NCBI GenBank assembly: GCA_050729815.1
Contig: JBOHLV010000194.1
Coordinates: forward strand, 1 to 29,523
Direction: 5' to 3'
DNA from: JAATGI01 sp050729815
GTDB lineage: Bacteria; Pseudomonadota; Alphaproteobacteria; ATCC43930; CGMCC-115725
Length of the DNA: 29,523 bases
The translations under genes were made by a program, and so were the position numbers. Every line of letters begins with the position of its first letter. Position 1 is the first letter of the stretch. Positions 1-6,505 of this stretch are shown here, piece by piece. The notes beneath the pieces are model-generated. The model saw nothing but the letters and a program-made list of their open reading frames with translations. It was not told the DNA's origin and did no database searches.

Positions 1-693
1 GAAGAAGGTGATACGGTTATCTTCTCATCCAGAATTATACCTGGGAACGAACGTGCGATTGGCCGCTTGCAGAACAAGCTTGCGGCCCTCGGCGCCCGCA
101 TCATCACCGAGCATGACGCGCCGGTCCATGTTTCCGGCCATCCGGCGCGGGACGAGCTTTTGCGCATGTATCAGACGGTGCGGCCGCGGATCGCGGTCCC
201 CGTCCATGGCGAGACGCGGCATTTGATGGCGCAAGCGCGGCTCGCCGGAGAATGCCAGGTGCCGCAGACCGTGGTGACGCGAAATGGCGAGATGGTGAAG
301 CTCGCGCCCGGCCCGGCGGCGGTCATCGGCGAGGTGCCGGTGGGCCGGCTCGTCATCGACGGGACGCAACTCATCGCGGCGTCGAGCGAGGCATTGAAGG
401 CCCGCTCCCGCATGGTGTCCAACGGCACGGCGCTGGCCTCGCTGGTGCTGGATCGCGCCGGTAAGCTGGTGGCAGCGCCGCAGGTCACGGTGCAAGGCGT
501 CGAGGCCGGTGAGGCGGCGGCGCTCGGCCCACGGCTCGGCGCGCGCATCGCCGAGGCCTTGGACGAGCTCAGCCCGAAGGAGCGCCGCGACGATGACGCG
601 GTGCGCGAGGCGGCGCGGCTCGCGCTGCGCCGCTCCGTGCGCGCCTGGCACGGCAAGCGCCCGGTCATCGAAATCCATCTGGTCCGCATTTAA
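1..693 (+). CDS. rnj: Ribonuclease J, C-terminal part (5' end outside window)
   Basis: RNase J is a cytoplasmic metallo-beta-lactamase/beta-CASP nuclease with endo- and 5'-3' exoribonuclease activity in RNA processing and turnover. The frame is open from base 1 and ends with TAA at 691-693, leaving 230 residues, so the catalytic N-terminus is off the window. What is visible fits the family: GDTVIFSSRIIPGNE near the start (beta-CASP motif), then HVSGHPARDEL and PVHGE, which contribute conserved histidines, followed by the usual C-terminal domain. In many alphaproteobacteria rnj lies a few genes upstream of proS-lolC-lolD-dnaE, as here. The stop is 18 bp from tag, so the two may be cotranscribed. 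Family assignment is firm; the upstream part cannot be judged. Confidence 0.93.
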   Translation, partial: EEGDTVIFSSRIIPGNERAIGRLQNKLAALGARIITEHDAPVHVSGHPARDELLRMYQTVRPRIAVPVHGETRHLMAQARLAGECQVPQTVVTRNGEMVKLAPGPAAVIGEVPVGRLVIDGTQLIAASSEALKARSRMVSNGTALASLVLDRAGKLVAAPQVTVQGVEAGEAAALGPRLGARIAEALDELSPKERRDDDAVREAARLALRRSVRAWHGKRPVIEIHLVRI

Positions 694-711
694 GCCAGCG
701 GCGGGGACGAT

Positions 712-1302
712 ATGGCGACCACCTATTGCGACTTCGCGCCAGGGCATCCCTTTCACGGCCCCTATCACGCCACAGAATACGGCTTTCCGGCGCGTGACGA
801 TGCCGTGCTGTTCGAGCGGCTGGTGCTGGAGATCAACCAGGCCGGGCTCTCGTGGCTCACCATCCTGAAGAAGCGCGCGGATTTTCAGGCGGCGTTCCGC
901 GGTTTCGACATCGATCGCGTCGCCTCTTTCACGGTGCAGGACGAGGTGCGGCTCATGGCGGATGCCGGCATCATCCGCAACCGCCTCAAGATCGCAGCGG
1001 CGATCGAGAACGCGAAACGCCTCCAAAAAATCCGCGACGAGGAGGGCGGCTTCGCCGCTTGGCTTGATCGCCATCACCCGATGGATAAAGACGGTTGGGT
1101 GAAACTGTTCAAAGAAAACTTCCGCTTCACCGGCGGCGAGATCGTGGGGGAATTTCTGATGAGCCTCGGCTATTTGCCGGGCGCGCATGATGCGAGCTGC
1201 CCCGTTTATGCCGAAATCCTGGCGTGCGATCCGCCCTGGGCGCGCGCGGTCCCCAATTCCGGCAGGGGGCGTTCCAGCAAAAAAGGCAAGATCACGCCGT
1301 GA
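712..1302 (+). CDS. tag: DNA-3-methyladenine glycosylase I
   Basis: This enzyme removes 3-methyladenine from alkylated DNA as the first step of base excision repair. The 196-residue product matches the family length (E. coli Tag is 187). It carries LEINQAGLSWLTILKKR (residues 40-56; E40 aligns with E. coli Glu38 in the base pocket) and DAGIIRNRLKI. The zinc ligands appear kept: C6 and H19 near the N-terminus and the HDASC pair near the C-terminus, spaced as in E. coli H175/C179. The E. coli Trp21 position is Tyr23 here. The last codons and the stop lie inside a strong terminator hairpin (1281-1313), so the basic tail SSKKGKITP is encoded by terminator DNA. In related genomes another small gene is often found between rnj and proS, so tag here may be a local insertion (inference). 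Confidence 0.93.
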   Translation: MATTYCDFAPGHPFHGPYHATEYGFPARDDAVLFERLVLEINQAGLSWLTILKKRADFQAAFRGFDIDRVASFTVQDEVRLMADAGIIRNRLKIAAAIENAKRLQKIRDEEGGFAAWLDRHHPMDKDGWVKLFKENFRFTGGEIVGEFLMSLGYLPGAHDASCPVYAEILACDPPWARAVPNSGRGRSSKKGKITP

Positions 1303-1313
1303 TCTTGCCTTTT
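1279..1313. terminator. Bidirectional intrinsic terminator (tag / minus-strand sRNA)
   Basis: A perfect 15-bp inverted repeat (arms 1281-1295 and 1299-1313, loop GCC) is flanked by A-rich DNA on the left and T-rich DNA on the right. Read on the plus strand it ends in TTTTCT and can terminate tag. Read on the minus strand it ends in six T residues (complement of 1279-1284), which is the stronger signal and would end the small RNA starting near 1418. The tag stop codon (1300-1302) is within the stem. Confidence 0.88.
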
Positions 1314-1418
1314 CTAATCAGCCTCATAACGTTCCAAGCAGCCCCCCGGCTACCTGGCTGAAGTTCCTCCCCAAACTTGGGCCTCTCGGCTCACCCGAAA
1401 GTGAGCCTTTGGTAACGA
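1279..1418 (-). ncRNA. Predicted structured small RNA, about 140 nt, family unknown
   Basis: No protein is evident here, but the minus strand shows a complete transcription unit. A promoter lies at 1453-1425, and the predicted start is near 1418. Three hairpins follow: 1407-1388 (7 bp, loop UUUCGG), 1378-1361 (5 bp, loop UGGGGAGG) and 1357-1334 (10 bp, loop GGGG). The 15-bp terminator with six U closes it. The third stem contains two G-U pairs on the minus strand that would be A-C mismatches on the plus strand, which supports the minus strand. I could not match it to 6S, SRP, tmRNA or RNase P: its ends do not pair and the diagnostic motifs are missing. The GGGGAGG loop resembles a Shine-Dalgarno sequence. 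It is convergent with tag and divergent from proS. Existence and strand are inferred from sequence only. Confidence 0.6.
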
Positions 1419-1424
1419 GTCGGG

Positions 1425-1453
1425 ACTATAGCGGCGTGGTTTGCCCAGGTCAC
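1425..1453 (-). promoter_or_regulatory. Sigma-70-type promoter for the minus-strand small RNA
   Basis: On the minus strand GTGACC (1453-1448) and TATAGT (1430-1425) are separated by exactly 17 bp. Each hexamer is close to the consensus for housekeeping sigma factors (TTGACA / TATAAT), and transcription would start around 1418. No comparably good plus-strand promoter for proS was found in 1454-1589. Confidence 0.6.
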
Positions 1454-1589
1454 GAAAATTGTGGGCCTAGCCGCGGATTTTTACCGATTATTTCGTATTT
1501 GCTGCGGCCGAATGGCCAGATCCAACCGGTCATGGACAGAGCGTCCGGCGCTGCCTACAGTCGCGGCCGCGGGTGACGGGTGAGGTCCC

Positions 1590-2909
1590 ATGCGACTGTC
1601 GAGCTTCTTTTTGCCACTGTTGCGCGAAAATCCTGCCGAGGCACAGATCGTGTCGCATCGGCTGATGTTGCGCGCCGGCATGATCCGGCAATCGAGCGCC
1701 GGGATTTATTCCTGGCTGCCGCTGGGCCTACGTGTCTTACGCCGGATCGAGGCCATCGTCCGCGCCGAGGAGGACGCCGCCGGGGCGCAGGAATTGCTGA
1801 TGCCGACCATCCAGCCGGCGGAGTTGTGGCGCGAAAGCGGCCGCTATGACGATTATGGCGAAGAGATGCTGCGCATCCGCGACCGGCACGATCGCGACAT
1901 GCTCTATGGCCCGACCAATGAGGAGCAGATCACCGACATCTTCCGCCATGCCGTCAAGAGCTATCGCGACCTGCCGAAAAACCTCTATCACATCCAGTGG
2001 AAATTCCGCGACGAGGTGCGGCCGCGCTTCGGCGTCATGCGCGGTCGCGAGTTCCTGATGAAGGACGCCTATTCCTTCGATCTCGATCTTGCCGGGGCGC
2101 GGCGATCCTATAACCGCATGTTCCTCGCCTATTTGCGCACCTTTGCGCGGATGGGTTTAAGGGCGATCCCGATGCGCGCCGAGACCGGCCCCATCGGCGG
2201 CGATCTCTCTCATGAATTCCACATCCTGGCCGAGACCGGCGAGAGCCAGGTCTATTGCGATAAAGCCTGGCTCGATGCCGATATCCTGGCGAGCGCGGCC
2301 GGCTACGACGACGATCTCGAACCCTTCTTCCGGCAATGGACCAGCCTTTATGCCGCGACCGAGGAAAAGCATGATGCCGCGAGCTGCCCCGTGCCGGCCG
2401 ATCGTCTCCTCGCCGCGCGCGGCATCGAGGTCGGCCAGATTTTCTATCTCGGCACCAAATATTCAAAGCCGATGAATGCCGTCGTCACTGGCCCCGATGG
2501 CGAGAGCATTTTCCCCGAGATGGGCTGTTATGGCATCGGCGTATCACGGCTCGTCGGCGCCATCATCGAGGCGAGCCATGACGAGGCCGGCATCATCTGG
2601 CCCGCGAGCGTGGCGCCCTTCGCCGCCGGCCTCATCAATCTGCGTGCCAGCGATGCCGCCTGTGCCGCCGCCGCCGACCGGCTTTATGCCGGCCTCGGCA
2701 ATGCCGGCATCGACACGCTCTATGACGACCGCGATGAATCGCCCGGAGCCAAATTCGCGGCAATGGATCTGATCGGCCTGCCATGGCAGATCGTAATCGG
2801 CCCGCGCGGCCTGAAAAACGGCGTCGTCGAGGTGAAGGAGCGCGCCACCGGCCGGCGCGAGGAACTCTCGCCCGAGGCCGCGCTGACGAAGCTCAAGGCG
2901 GCGCGGTGA
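1590..2909 (+). CDS. proS: Prolyl-tRNA synthetase (short, editing-domain-less type)
   Basis: ProS charges tRNA-Pro with proline in the cytoplasm. The 439-residue product has class II synthetase motif 2 (FRDEVRPRFGVMRGREF, from residue 139) followed by LMKDAYSF, motif 3 (GCYGIGVSRL, from 312) and a C-terminal anticodon-binding domain. E. coli ProS has 572 residues; the difference is the INS editing domain, which alphaproteobacterial ProS enzymes typically lack, so clearance of Ala-tRNA-Pro would depend on a separate protein (family knowledge). The ATG at 1590 has GGGTGAGG just upstream and begins the expected MRLSSFFLPLLRE terminus. The 287-bp gap before it holds the small RNA and no clear proS promoter. 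The stop overlaps the lolC start (GTGA), which indicates translational coupling. Confidence 0.96.
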   Translation: MRLSSFFLPLLRENPAEAQIVSHRLMLRAGMIRQSSAGIYSWLPLGLRVLRRIEAIVRAEEDAAGAQELLMPTIQPAELWRESGRYDDYGEEMLRIRDRHDRDMLYGPTNEEQITDIFRHAVKSYRDLPKNLYHIQWKFRDEVRPRFGVMRGREFLMKDAYSFDLDLAGARRSYNRMFLAYLRTFARMGLRAIPMRAETGPIGGDLSHEFHILAETGESQVYCDKAWLDADILASAAGYDDDLEPFFRQWTSLYAATEEKHDAASCPVPADRLLAARGIEVGQIFYLGTKYSKPMNAVVTGPDGESIFPEMGCYGIGVSRLVGAIIEASHDEAGIIWPASVAPFAAGLINLRASDAACAAAADRLYAGLGNAGIDTLYDDRDESPGAKFAAMDLIGLPWQIVIGPRGLKNGVVEVKERATGRREELSPEAALTKLKAAR

Positions 2910-4150
2910 TCTTCGGCAGTTTCGAGCGCATGGTCGCGTTCCGCTATTTGCGGGCGCGGCGCGCGGAAGGCTTCGTCTCCGTCATCGCGATCTTCTCGCT
3001 GCTCGGCATCACGCTCGGCGTCGCGACGCTGATCATCGTGATGTCGGTGATGAATGGCTTCCGCATCGATTTCGTTCAGCACATCCTCGGCATCGAGGGG
3101 CAATTGTCGGTCTATTCCGATACCGGCGCCCTTAATAATTTCACGGCCATCGATAAGAAGATTCGCGCGGCGCCCGCGATCGTCGCGGCCCGGCCTCAGG
3201 TTGAGGGCGAGGTGCTGGCGAGCGCACCAGGCGGCTCGACCGGCGTCCTCGTGCGCGGCATGCGCGCCCACGACATCGCGGCCCAGAAGATGCTCGCGAA
3301 AGCCGTCGATCCTTCGGTGCTGGCGCGCTTCAAGGGCGACAATGTCATTCTCGGCGATCGGCTGGCGGCGCGGCTCGGCGCCATTCCGGGCGGCGAGGTG
3401 ACGCTGCTCGCGCCCAACGGCAACGTCACCGCCTTCGGCACCATGCCGCGGATCAAGACCTATCATGTCGCCGGGGTGTTCGATCTCGGCATGTATCAAT
3501 ACGACAACAACATGATCCTGATGCCGCTAGCCGCGGCACGGCTCTTCTTCAATACCGGCAAAGGCGTCACCTCCATCGAGATTTTCACTCACGACCCGGA
3601 ACATCTCGGGGCCGCGAAGCGCGCCATCGCCGCGATCCTCGGCCCCGGCACCCGCATCGTCGATTGGCAGCAGACACAATCCGCCTATCTCAACGCCATC
3701 GATATCGAGCGCAGCGTCATGTTCCTGATCCTGACGCTGATCATCCTGGTCGCCGCGTTCAACATCATCAGCGGCATGATCATGATGGTGAAGGACAAGG
3801 GCCGCGACATCGCGATCCTGCGCACCATGGGCGCGACTCGCGGCATGATCCTGCGTATCTTCATTCTGTCCGGGGCGTCGATCGGCCTCATCGGCACCTT
3901 TCTCGGCTTCGTCATCGGGGTCGAGTTCGCGCTCCATATCGAGGCGATCCGCGAATTCGTCCAGAACATCCTGGGCGTCAATCTGTTCTCGGCGGAAATC
4001 TATTTCTTCACCCGAATTCCGGCGCGGGTCTATGCCTCCGACGTCATCTCGGTCGTGGCGATGGCGTTCGCGCTGTCCTTGCTCGCGACGCTCTATCCCG
4101 CCTGGCGGGCGGCGCGGCTCGATCCGGTGGAAGCCTTGCGCTATGAGTGA
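2906..4150 (+). CDS. lolC: Lipoprotein-releasing ABC transporter permease (LolC/LolE family)
   Basis: This inner-membrane permease works with LolD to extract outer-membrane lipoproteins from the inner membrane and pass them to LolA. I chose the GTG at 2906, overlapping the proS stop by 4 nt, because it gives the family N-terminus (IFGSFERMVAFRYLRARR) and a product of 414 residues; an in-frame ATG at 2783 would lie inside proS and is unlikely. TM1 is near residues 24-48, then a large periplasmic domain, TM2 near 271-295, TM3 near 314-340 and TM4 near 380-400, ending in YPAWRAARLDPVEALRYE as in MacB/FtsX-type permeases. Only one permease gene is seen, so the complex may use a homodimer or a second permease elsewhere. 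It overlaps lolD by 8 nt. Confidence 0.95.
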   Translation: MIFGSFERMVAFRYLRARRAEGFVSVIAIFSLLGITLGVATLIIVMSVMNGFRIDFVQHILGIEGQLSVYSDTGALNNFTAIDKKIRAAPAIVAARPQVEGEVLASAPGGSTGVLVRGMRAHDIAAQKMLAKAVDPSVLARFKGDNVILGDRLAARLGAIPGGEVTLLAPNGNVTAFGTMPRIKTYHVAGVFDLGMYQYDNNMILMPLAAARLFFNTGKGVTSIEIFTHDPEHLGAAKRAIAAILGPGTRIVDWQQTQSAYLNAIDIERSVMFLILTLIILVAAFNIISGMIMMVKDKGRDIAILRTMGATRGMILRIFILSGASIGLIGTFLGFVIGVEFALHIEAIREFVQNILGVNLFSAEIYFFTRIPARVYASDVISVVAMAFALSLLATLYPAWRAARLDPVEALRYE

Positions 4151-4835
4151 GGCGGCGCCGGCGCTCGAATTGCGCCGGGTGGAGCGGATCTTTCGTCAAG
4201 GCGGCACCGCGCTGCCGGTGCTGCGCGGCGTCGGGCTTGCGCTTCAGGCGGGCGAGGTGGTGGCGCTGGTTGGCCCGTCGGGGTCCGGGAAATCGACCCT
4301 GCTTCATGTCGCGGGCCTCTTGGAGCGGCCGGATAGCGGCGAGGTGCTGCTCGACGGCCGCGAATGCGGCCGGCTCGGCGATGGCGAGCGCACGGCACTG
4401 CGCCGCCGCCATCTCGGCTTCGTCTATCAGTTCCATCATCTCCTGCCGGAATTCTCGGCGATCGAGAATGTCATGCTGCCGCAGATGATCGCCGGCAAGG
4501 GCAGGGCCGCGGCGCGGCGCCATGCGATGGAGCTGCTCGGCCTCGTCGGCCTCGAAGCCCGCGCGTCGCATCGCCCGGCGCGGCTTTCGGGCGGCGAGCA
4601 GCAGCGCGTCGCCATCCTGCGCGCGCTCGCCAACGGTCCGCGCCTCCTTCTCGGCGACGAGCCGACCGGCAATCTCGATGAGCACACGGCGGAGGAGGTG
4701 ACGCGCGTCCTGCTCGATCTCGTGCGCCGCACCGGCCTCGCCGCCCTCATCGCGACCCACAATCTCGATCTTGCCCGGCGGCTCGACCGCGTCTTCGTGC
4801 TCGAGGAGGGCCGCGTCCTCGAACAGCGGATATGA
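4143..4835 (+). CDS. lolD: Lipoprotein-releasing system ATP-binding protein
   Basis: LolD is the cytoplasmic ATPase of the Lol exporter. The 230-residue product shows Walker A GPSGSGKST (44-52), a Q-loop at Q96, the LolD-typical YQFHHLLPEFSAIENV (95-110), the signature LSGGEQQRVA (148-157), Walker B LLLGDE (168-173) with PTGNLD after it, and the H-loop His206. The ATG at 4143 gives a normal family length and starts 8 nt before the end of lolC, so the two are translationally coupled. In many alphaproteobacteria dnaE follows directly; here an FAD enzyme gene lies between, 87 bp downstream. Confidence 0.97.
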   Translation: MSEAAPALELRRVERIFRQGGTALPVLRGVGLALQAGEVVALVGPSGSGKSTLLHVAGLLERPDSGEVLLDGRECGRLGDGERTALRRRHLGFVYQFHHLLPEFSAIENVMLPQMIAGKGRAAARRHAMELLGLVGLEARASHRPARLSGGEQQRVAILRALANGPRLLLGDEPTGNLDEHTAEEVTRVLLDLVRRTGLAALIATHNLDLARRLDRVFVLEEGRVLEQRI

Positions 4836-4922
4836 CCCCCGCCCGCGGCGCAATTTCTTCGGTCGTCCGGTGGTGATAGAACCGGTCACCGCAAGTGGCA
4901 AACAATCTGGGAGGGGTCTGTC

Positions 4923-6338
4923 ATGGCTACGGGCATGGAAGACAGTTACGATCTCGTGGTCCTGGGCTGCGGCGCCGCGGGCCTGTCGGCGGCGGTGAGC
5001 CATGCTGCCGCGGCGAAGGCGCAAGGGCGCGAGGCGCGCATCGCTGTCTTGGAGCGCGCGCCCAAGGAGGGCCGCGGCGGTGCCACGCGCTGGACCAGTT
5101 CCTGGTTCCGCATCACGGCGGATCGCCGGCTCGATCCCGAATTCACCGACCGCATGCCGGCGGTGTCGAAAGGCAAGGCCGATCTCGATTATTGCCGCAC
5201 TTTGGGGCGCGAGGTGACGCCGACCTTGGCCTTTCTGGAACAGAACGAAGTCGAGCTCACCTATTTCCCGCAGCCCTTCGCCAATAGCAATACCGGCGGC
5301 GGGCTCGGCATGCCGACCAAGGGCGGCGTCGGCATCGTCGATGGCCTTGCCGGAATGGTCGATCGCACCCAGGGTTCCGACATCCTCTATGGCACCGAGG
5401 CGGTGCGCCTCAGCCTCTCGGCCGAGGGCCGGATCGACGGCGTCATGGTGCGCGGGCCGGACGGCTTGCTGCGCAAGCTCGCGGCGCCTTCGGTGGTCAT
5501 CGCCTGCGGCGGCTTTGAGGGCAGCCGCGAGATGCTAACGCAGTATCTGGGGCCACGCGGCGGCGAGTTGCCGCTGATCGCACCGACCCTGAAGAACAAT
5601 CGCGGCGACGGCTTGCGCATGGCGATGGAGATCGGCGCTGACACGGCGGGGCAGTTCGACATGTTCCATGGCGAGCCCTTGGACGCGCGCTCCTCGAAGC
5701 CCGATGCCGTCATCTATGCCTATCCCTTCGGCATCGTCGTCAATGAAGCGGCGCGGCGTTTCTTCGATGAGGGCCAGGACAGTTTCGATTCCACGTTCGA
5801 GGCGCTGTCCGTCGAAATCTGGAAGAACCAGAACCAGACCGCGTTTTTTATCGGCGATGCGACCACCGCCGCGATCGAGCCGGTACAGGCGATCATCCTG
5901 ACCGAGCTGCCGCCGATCACGGCGCCGAGCCTTGCCGAGCTGGCGGCGGCGCTGGGGCTCGACCCCAGCGCGCTCGAAGAGACGGTCGGGGGCTACAATG
6001 CCGCGATCGGTCCCGGCGAATTCAATCCGCGCATCCGTGACGGCAAGGCGGCGAAGGGTCTCACCCCGCCCAAATCCAACTGGGCCTTCCCCTTGGAGAA
6101 GCCGCCCTTCATGGCCTATCCCTTGACCTGCGCCATCACCTTCACCTTCGGCGGCGTGCGCACCGATTCGTCGGCGCGGGTGCTGACCCCGGCCGGCACG
6201 GTCATCCCCGGGCTTTATGCGGCCGGCGAGGTGACGGGCCTGTATTACTACAAATATCCAGTTGGCACGTCGGTTTTGCGCGCCGCCACCTTCGGCCGCA
6301 TCGCCGGCGCCCACGCGGCCGCCAACCGCAACCTCTGA
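4923..6338 (+). CDS. FAD-dependent dehydrogenase/reductase, fumarate reductase flavoprotein family (TcuA-like)
   Basis: The 471-residue protein has an N-terminal FAD-binding Rossmann fold (LVVLGCGAAG, with G15, G17 and G20), a mid-domain with ACGGFEGSREML and VVNEAARRFFDEG, and a C-terminal GLYAAGEVTG FAD motif. This order fits the fumarate reductase/3-ketosteroid dehydrogenase/tricarballylate dehydrogenase group. The GGFE-SRE and RRFFDEG blocks look most like TcuA-type proteins, which oxidise tricarballylate to aconitate, but the substrate cannot be fixed from sequence. No signal peptide or membrane segment is seen, so it is probably cytoplasmic. The ATG at 4923 has GGGAGGGG a few bases upstream; an ATG at 4935 is possible. 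No partner gene (such as tcuB or a regulator) is adjacent. Its place between lolD and dnaE is unusual. Confidence 0.82.
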   Translation: MATGMEDSYDLVVLGCGAAGLSAAVSHAAAAKAQGREARIAVLERAPKEGRGGATRWTSSWFRITADRRLDPEFTDRMPAVSKGKADLDYCRTLGREVTPTLAFLEQNEVELTYFPQPFANSNTGGGLGMPTKGGVGIVDGLAGMVDRTQGSDILYGTEAVRLSLSAEGRIDGVMVRGPDGLLRKLAAPSVVIACGGFEGSREMLTQYLGPRGGELPLIAPTLKNNRGDGLRMAMEIGADTAGQFDMFHGEPLDARSSKPDAVIYAYPFGIVVNEAARRFFDEGQDSFDSTFEALSVEIWKNQNQTAFFIGDATTAAIEPVQAIILTELPPITAPSLAELAAALGLDPSALEETVGGYNAAIGPGEFNPRIRDGKAAKGLTPPKSNWAFPLEKPPFMAYPLTCAITFTFGGVRTDSSARVLTPAGTVIPGLYAAGEVTGLYYYKYPVGTSVLRAATFGRIAGAHAAANRNL

Positions 6339-6373
6339 CGGGCCGGCGGGGGTGGCCCGGGTGAAATCCGGGC
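6339..6373 (+). terminator. Possible terminator after the FAD enzyme
   Basis: Two mutually exclusive GC-rich hairpins follow the stop: CGGGCC (6339-6344) with GGCCCG (6354-6359), and GCCCGG (6355-6360) with CCGGGC (6368-6373). The second is followed by GTGTTATTGTG and, further on, a T-rich stretch, but there is no clean T run. It may be a weak terminator or simply GC-rich pairing. Confidence 0.35.
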
Positions 6374-6411
6374 GTGTTATTGTGCCGGTTTTGTTCTATT
6401 CAATTGGGCGT

Positions 6412-6440
6412 TTGGAGAAGGCCTCCAAAAAGTCTAGATA
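6412..6440 (+). promoter_or_regulatory. Possible dnaE promoter
   Basis: The 167-bp gap before dnaE is distinctly AT-richer than its surroundings. TTGGAG (6412-6417) and TAGATA (6435-6440) are 17 bp apart and could be -35 and -10 elements. The -35 overlaps a small inverted repeat (TTTGGAG 6411-6417 with CTCCAAA 6423-6429). A second short repeat, CTGC-AAAA-GCAG, lies downstream before the start codon. The match to consensus is only moderate. Confidence 0.35.
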
Positions 6441-6505
6441 TAGATAGGGCTGGCTGCTGATCCCCTGCAAAAGCAGCTAACGCCTACCAGATATCGGAAG
6501 GCTCG

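Noticed and set aside
25..1188. A 387-residue open frame on the minus strand
   Set aside because: It is antisense to RNase J and tag, both clear from motifs, and it is Arg/His-rich like other shadow frames.
1279..1418. 6S RNA, SRP RNA or tmRNA as identity of the small RNA
   Set aside because: The ends do not form a closing stem, and the SRP GGAAGGAAGCAGCC motif and a tmRNA tag reading frame are absent. A short GCTGCTT match to the SRP motif is chance level.
1454..1589. A plus-strand promoter for proS
   Set aside because: TTGTGG (1459-1464) has only TACCGA at 17 bp; the match is too weak to report as a feature.
2720..3499. Minus-strand frame across the proS-lolC junction
   Set aside because: Antisense to two well-supported genes; composition is charged and low-complexity, typical of a shadow.
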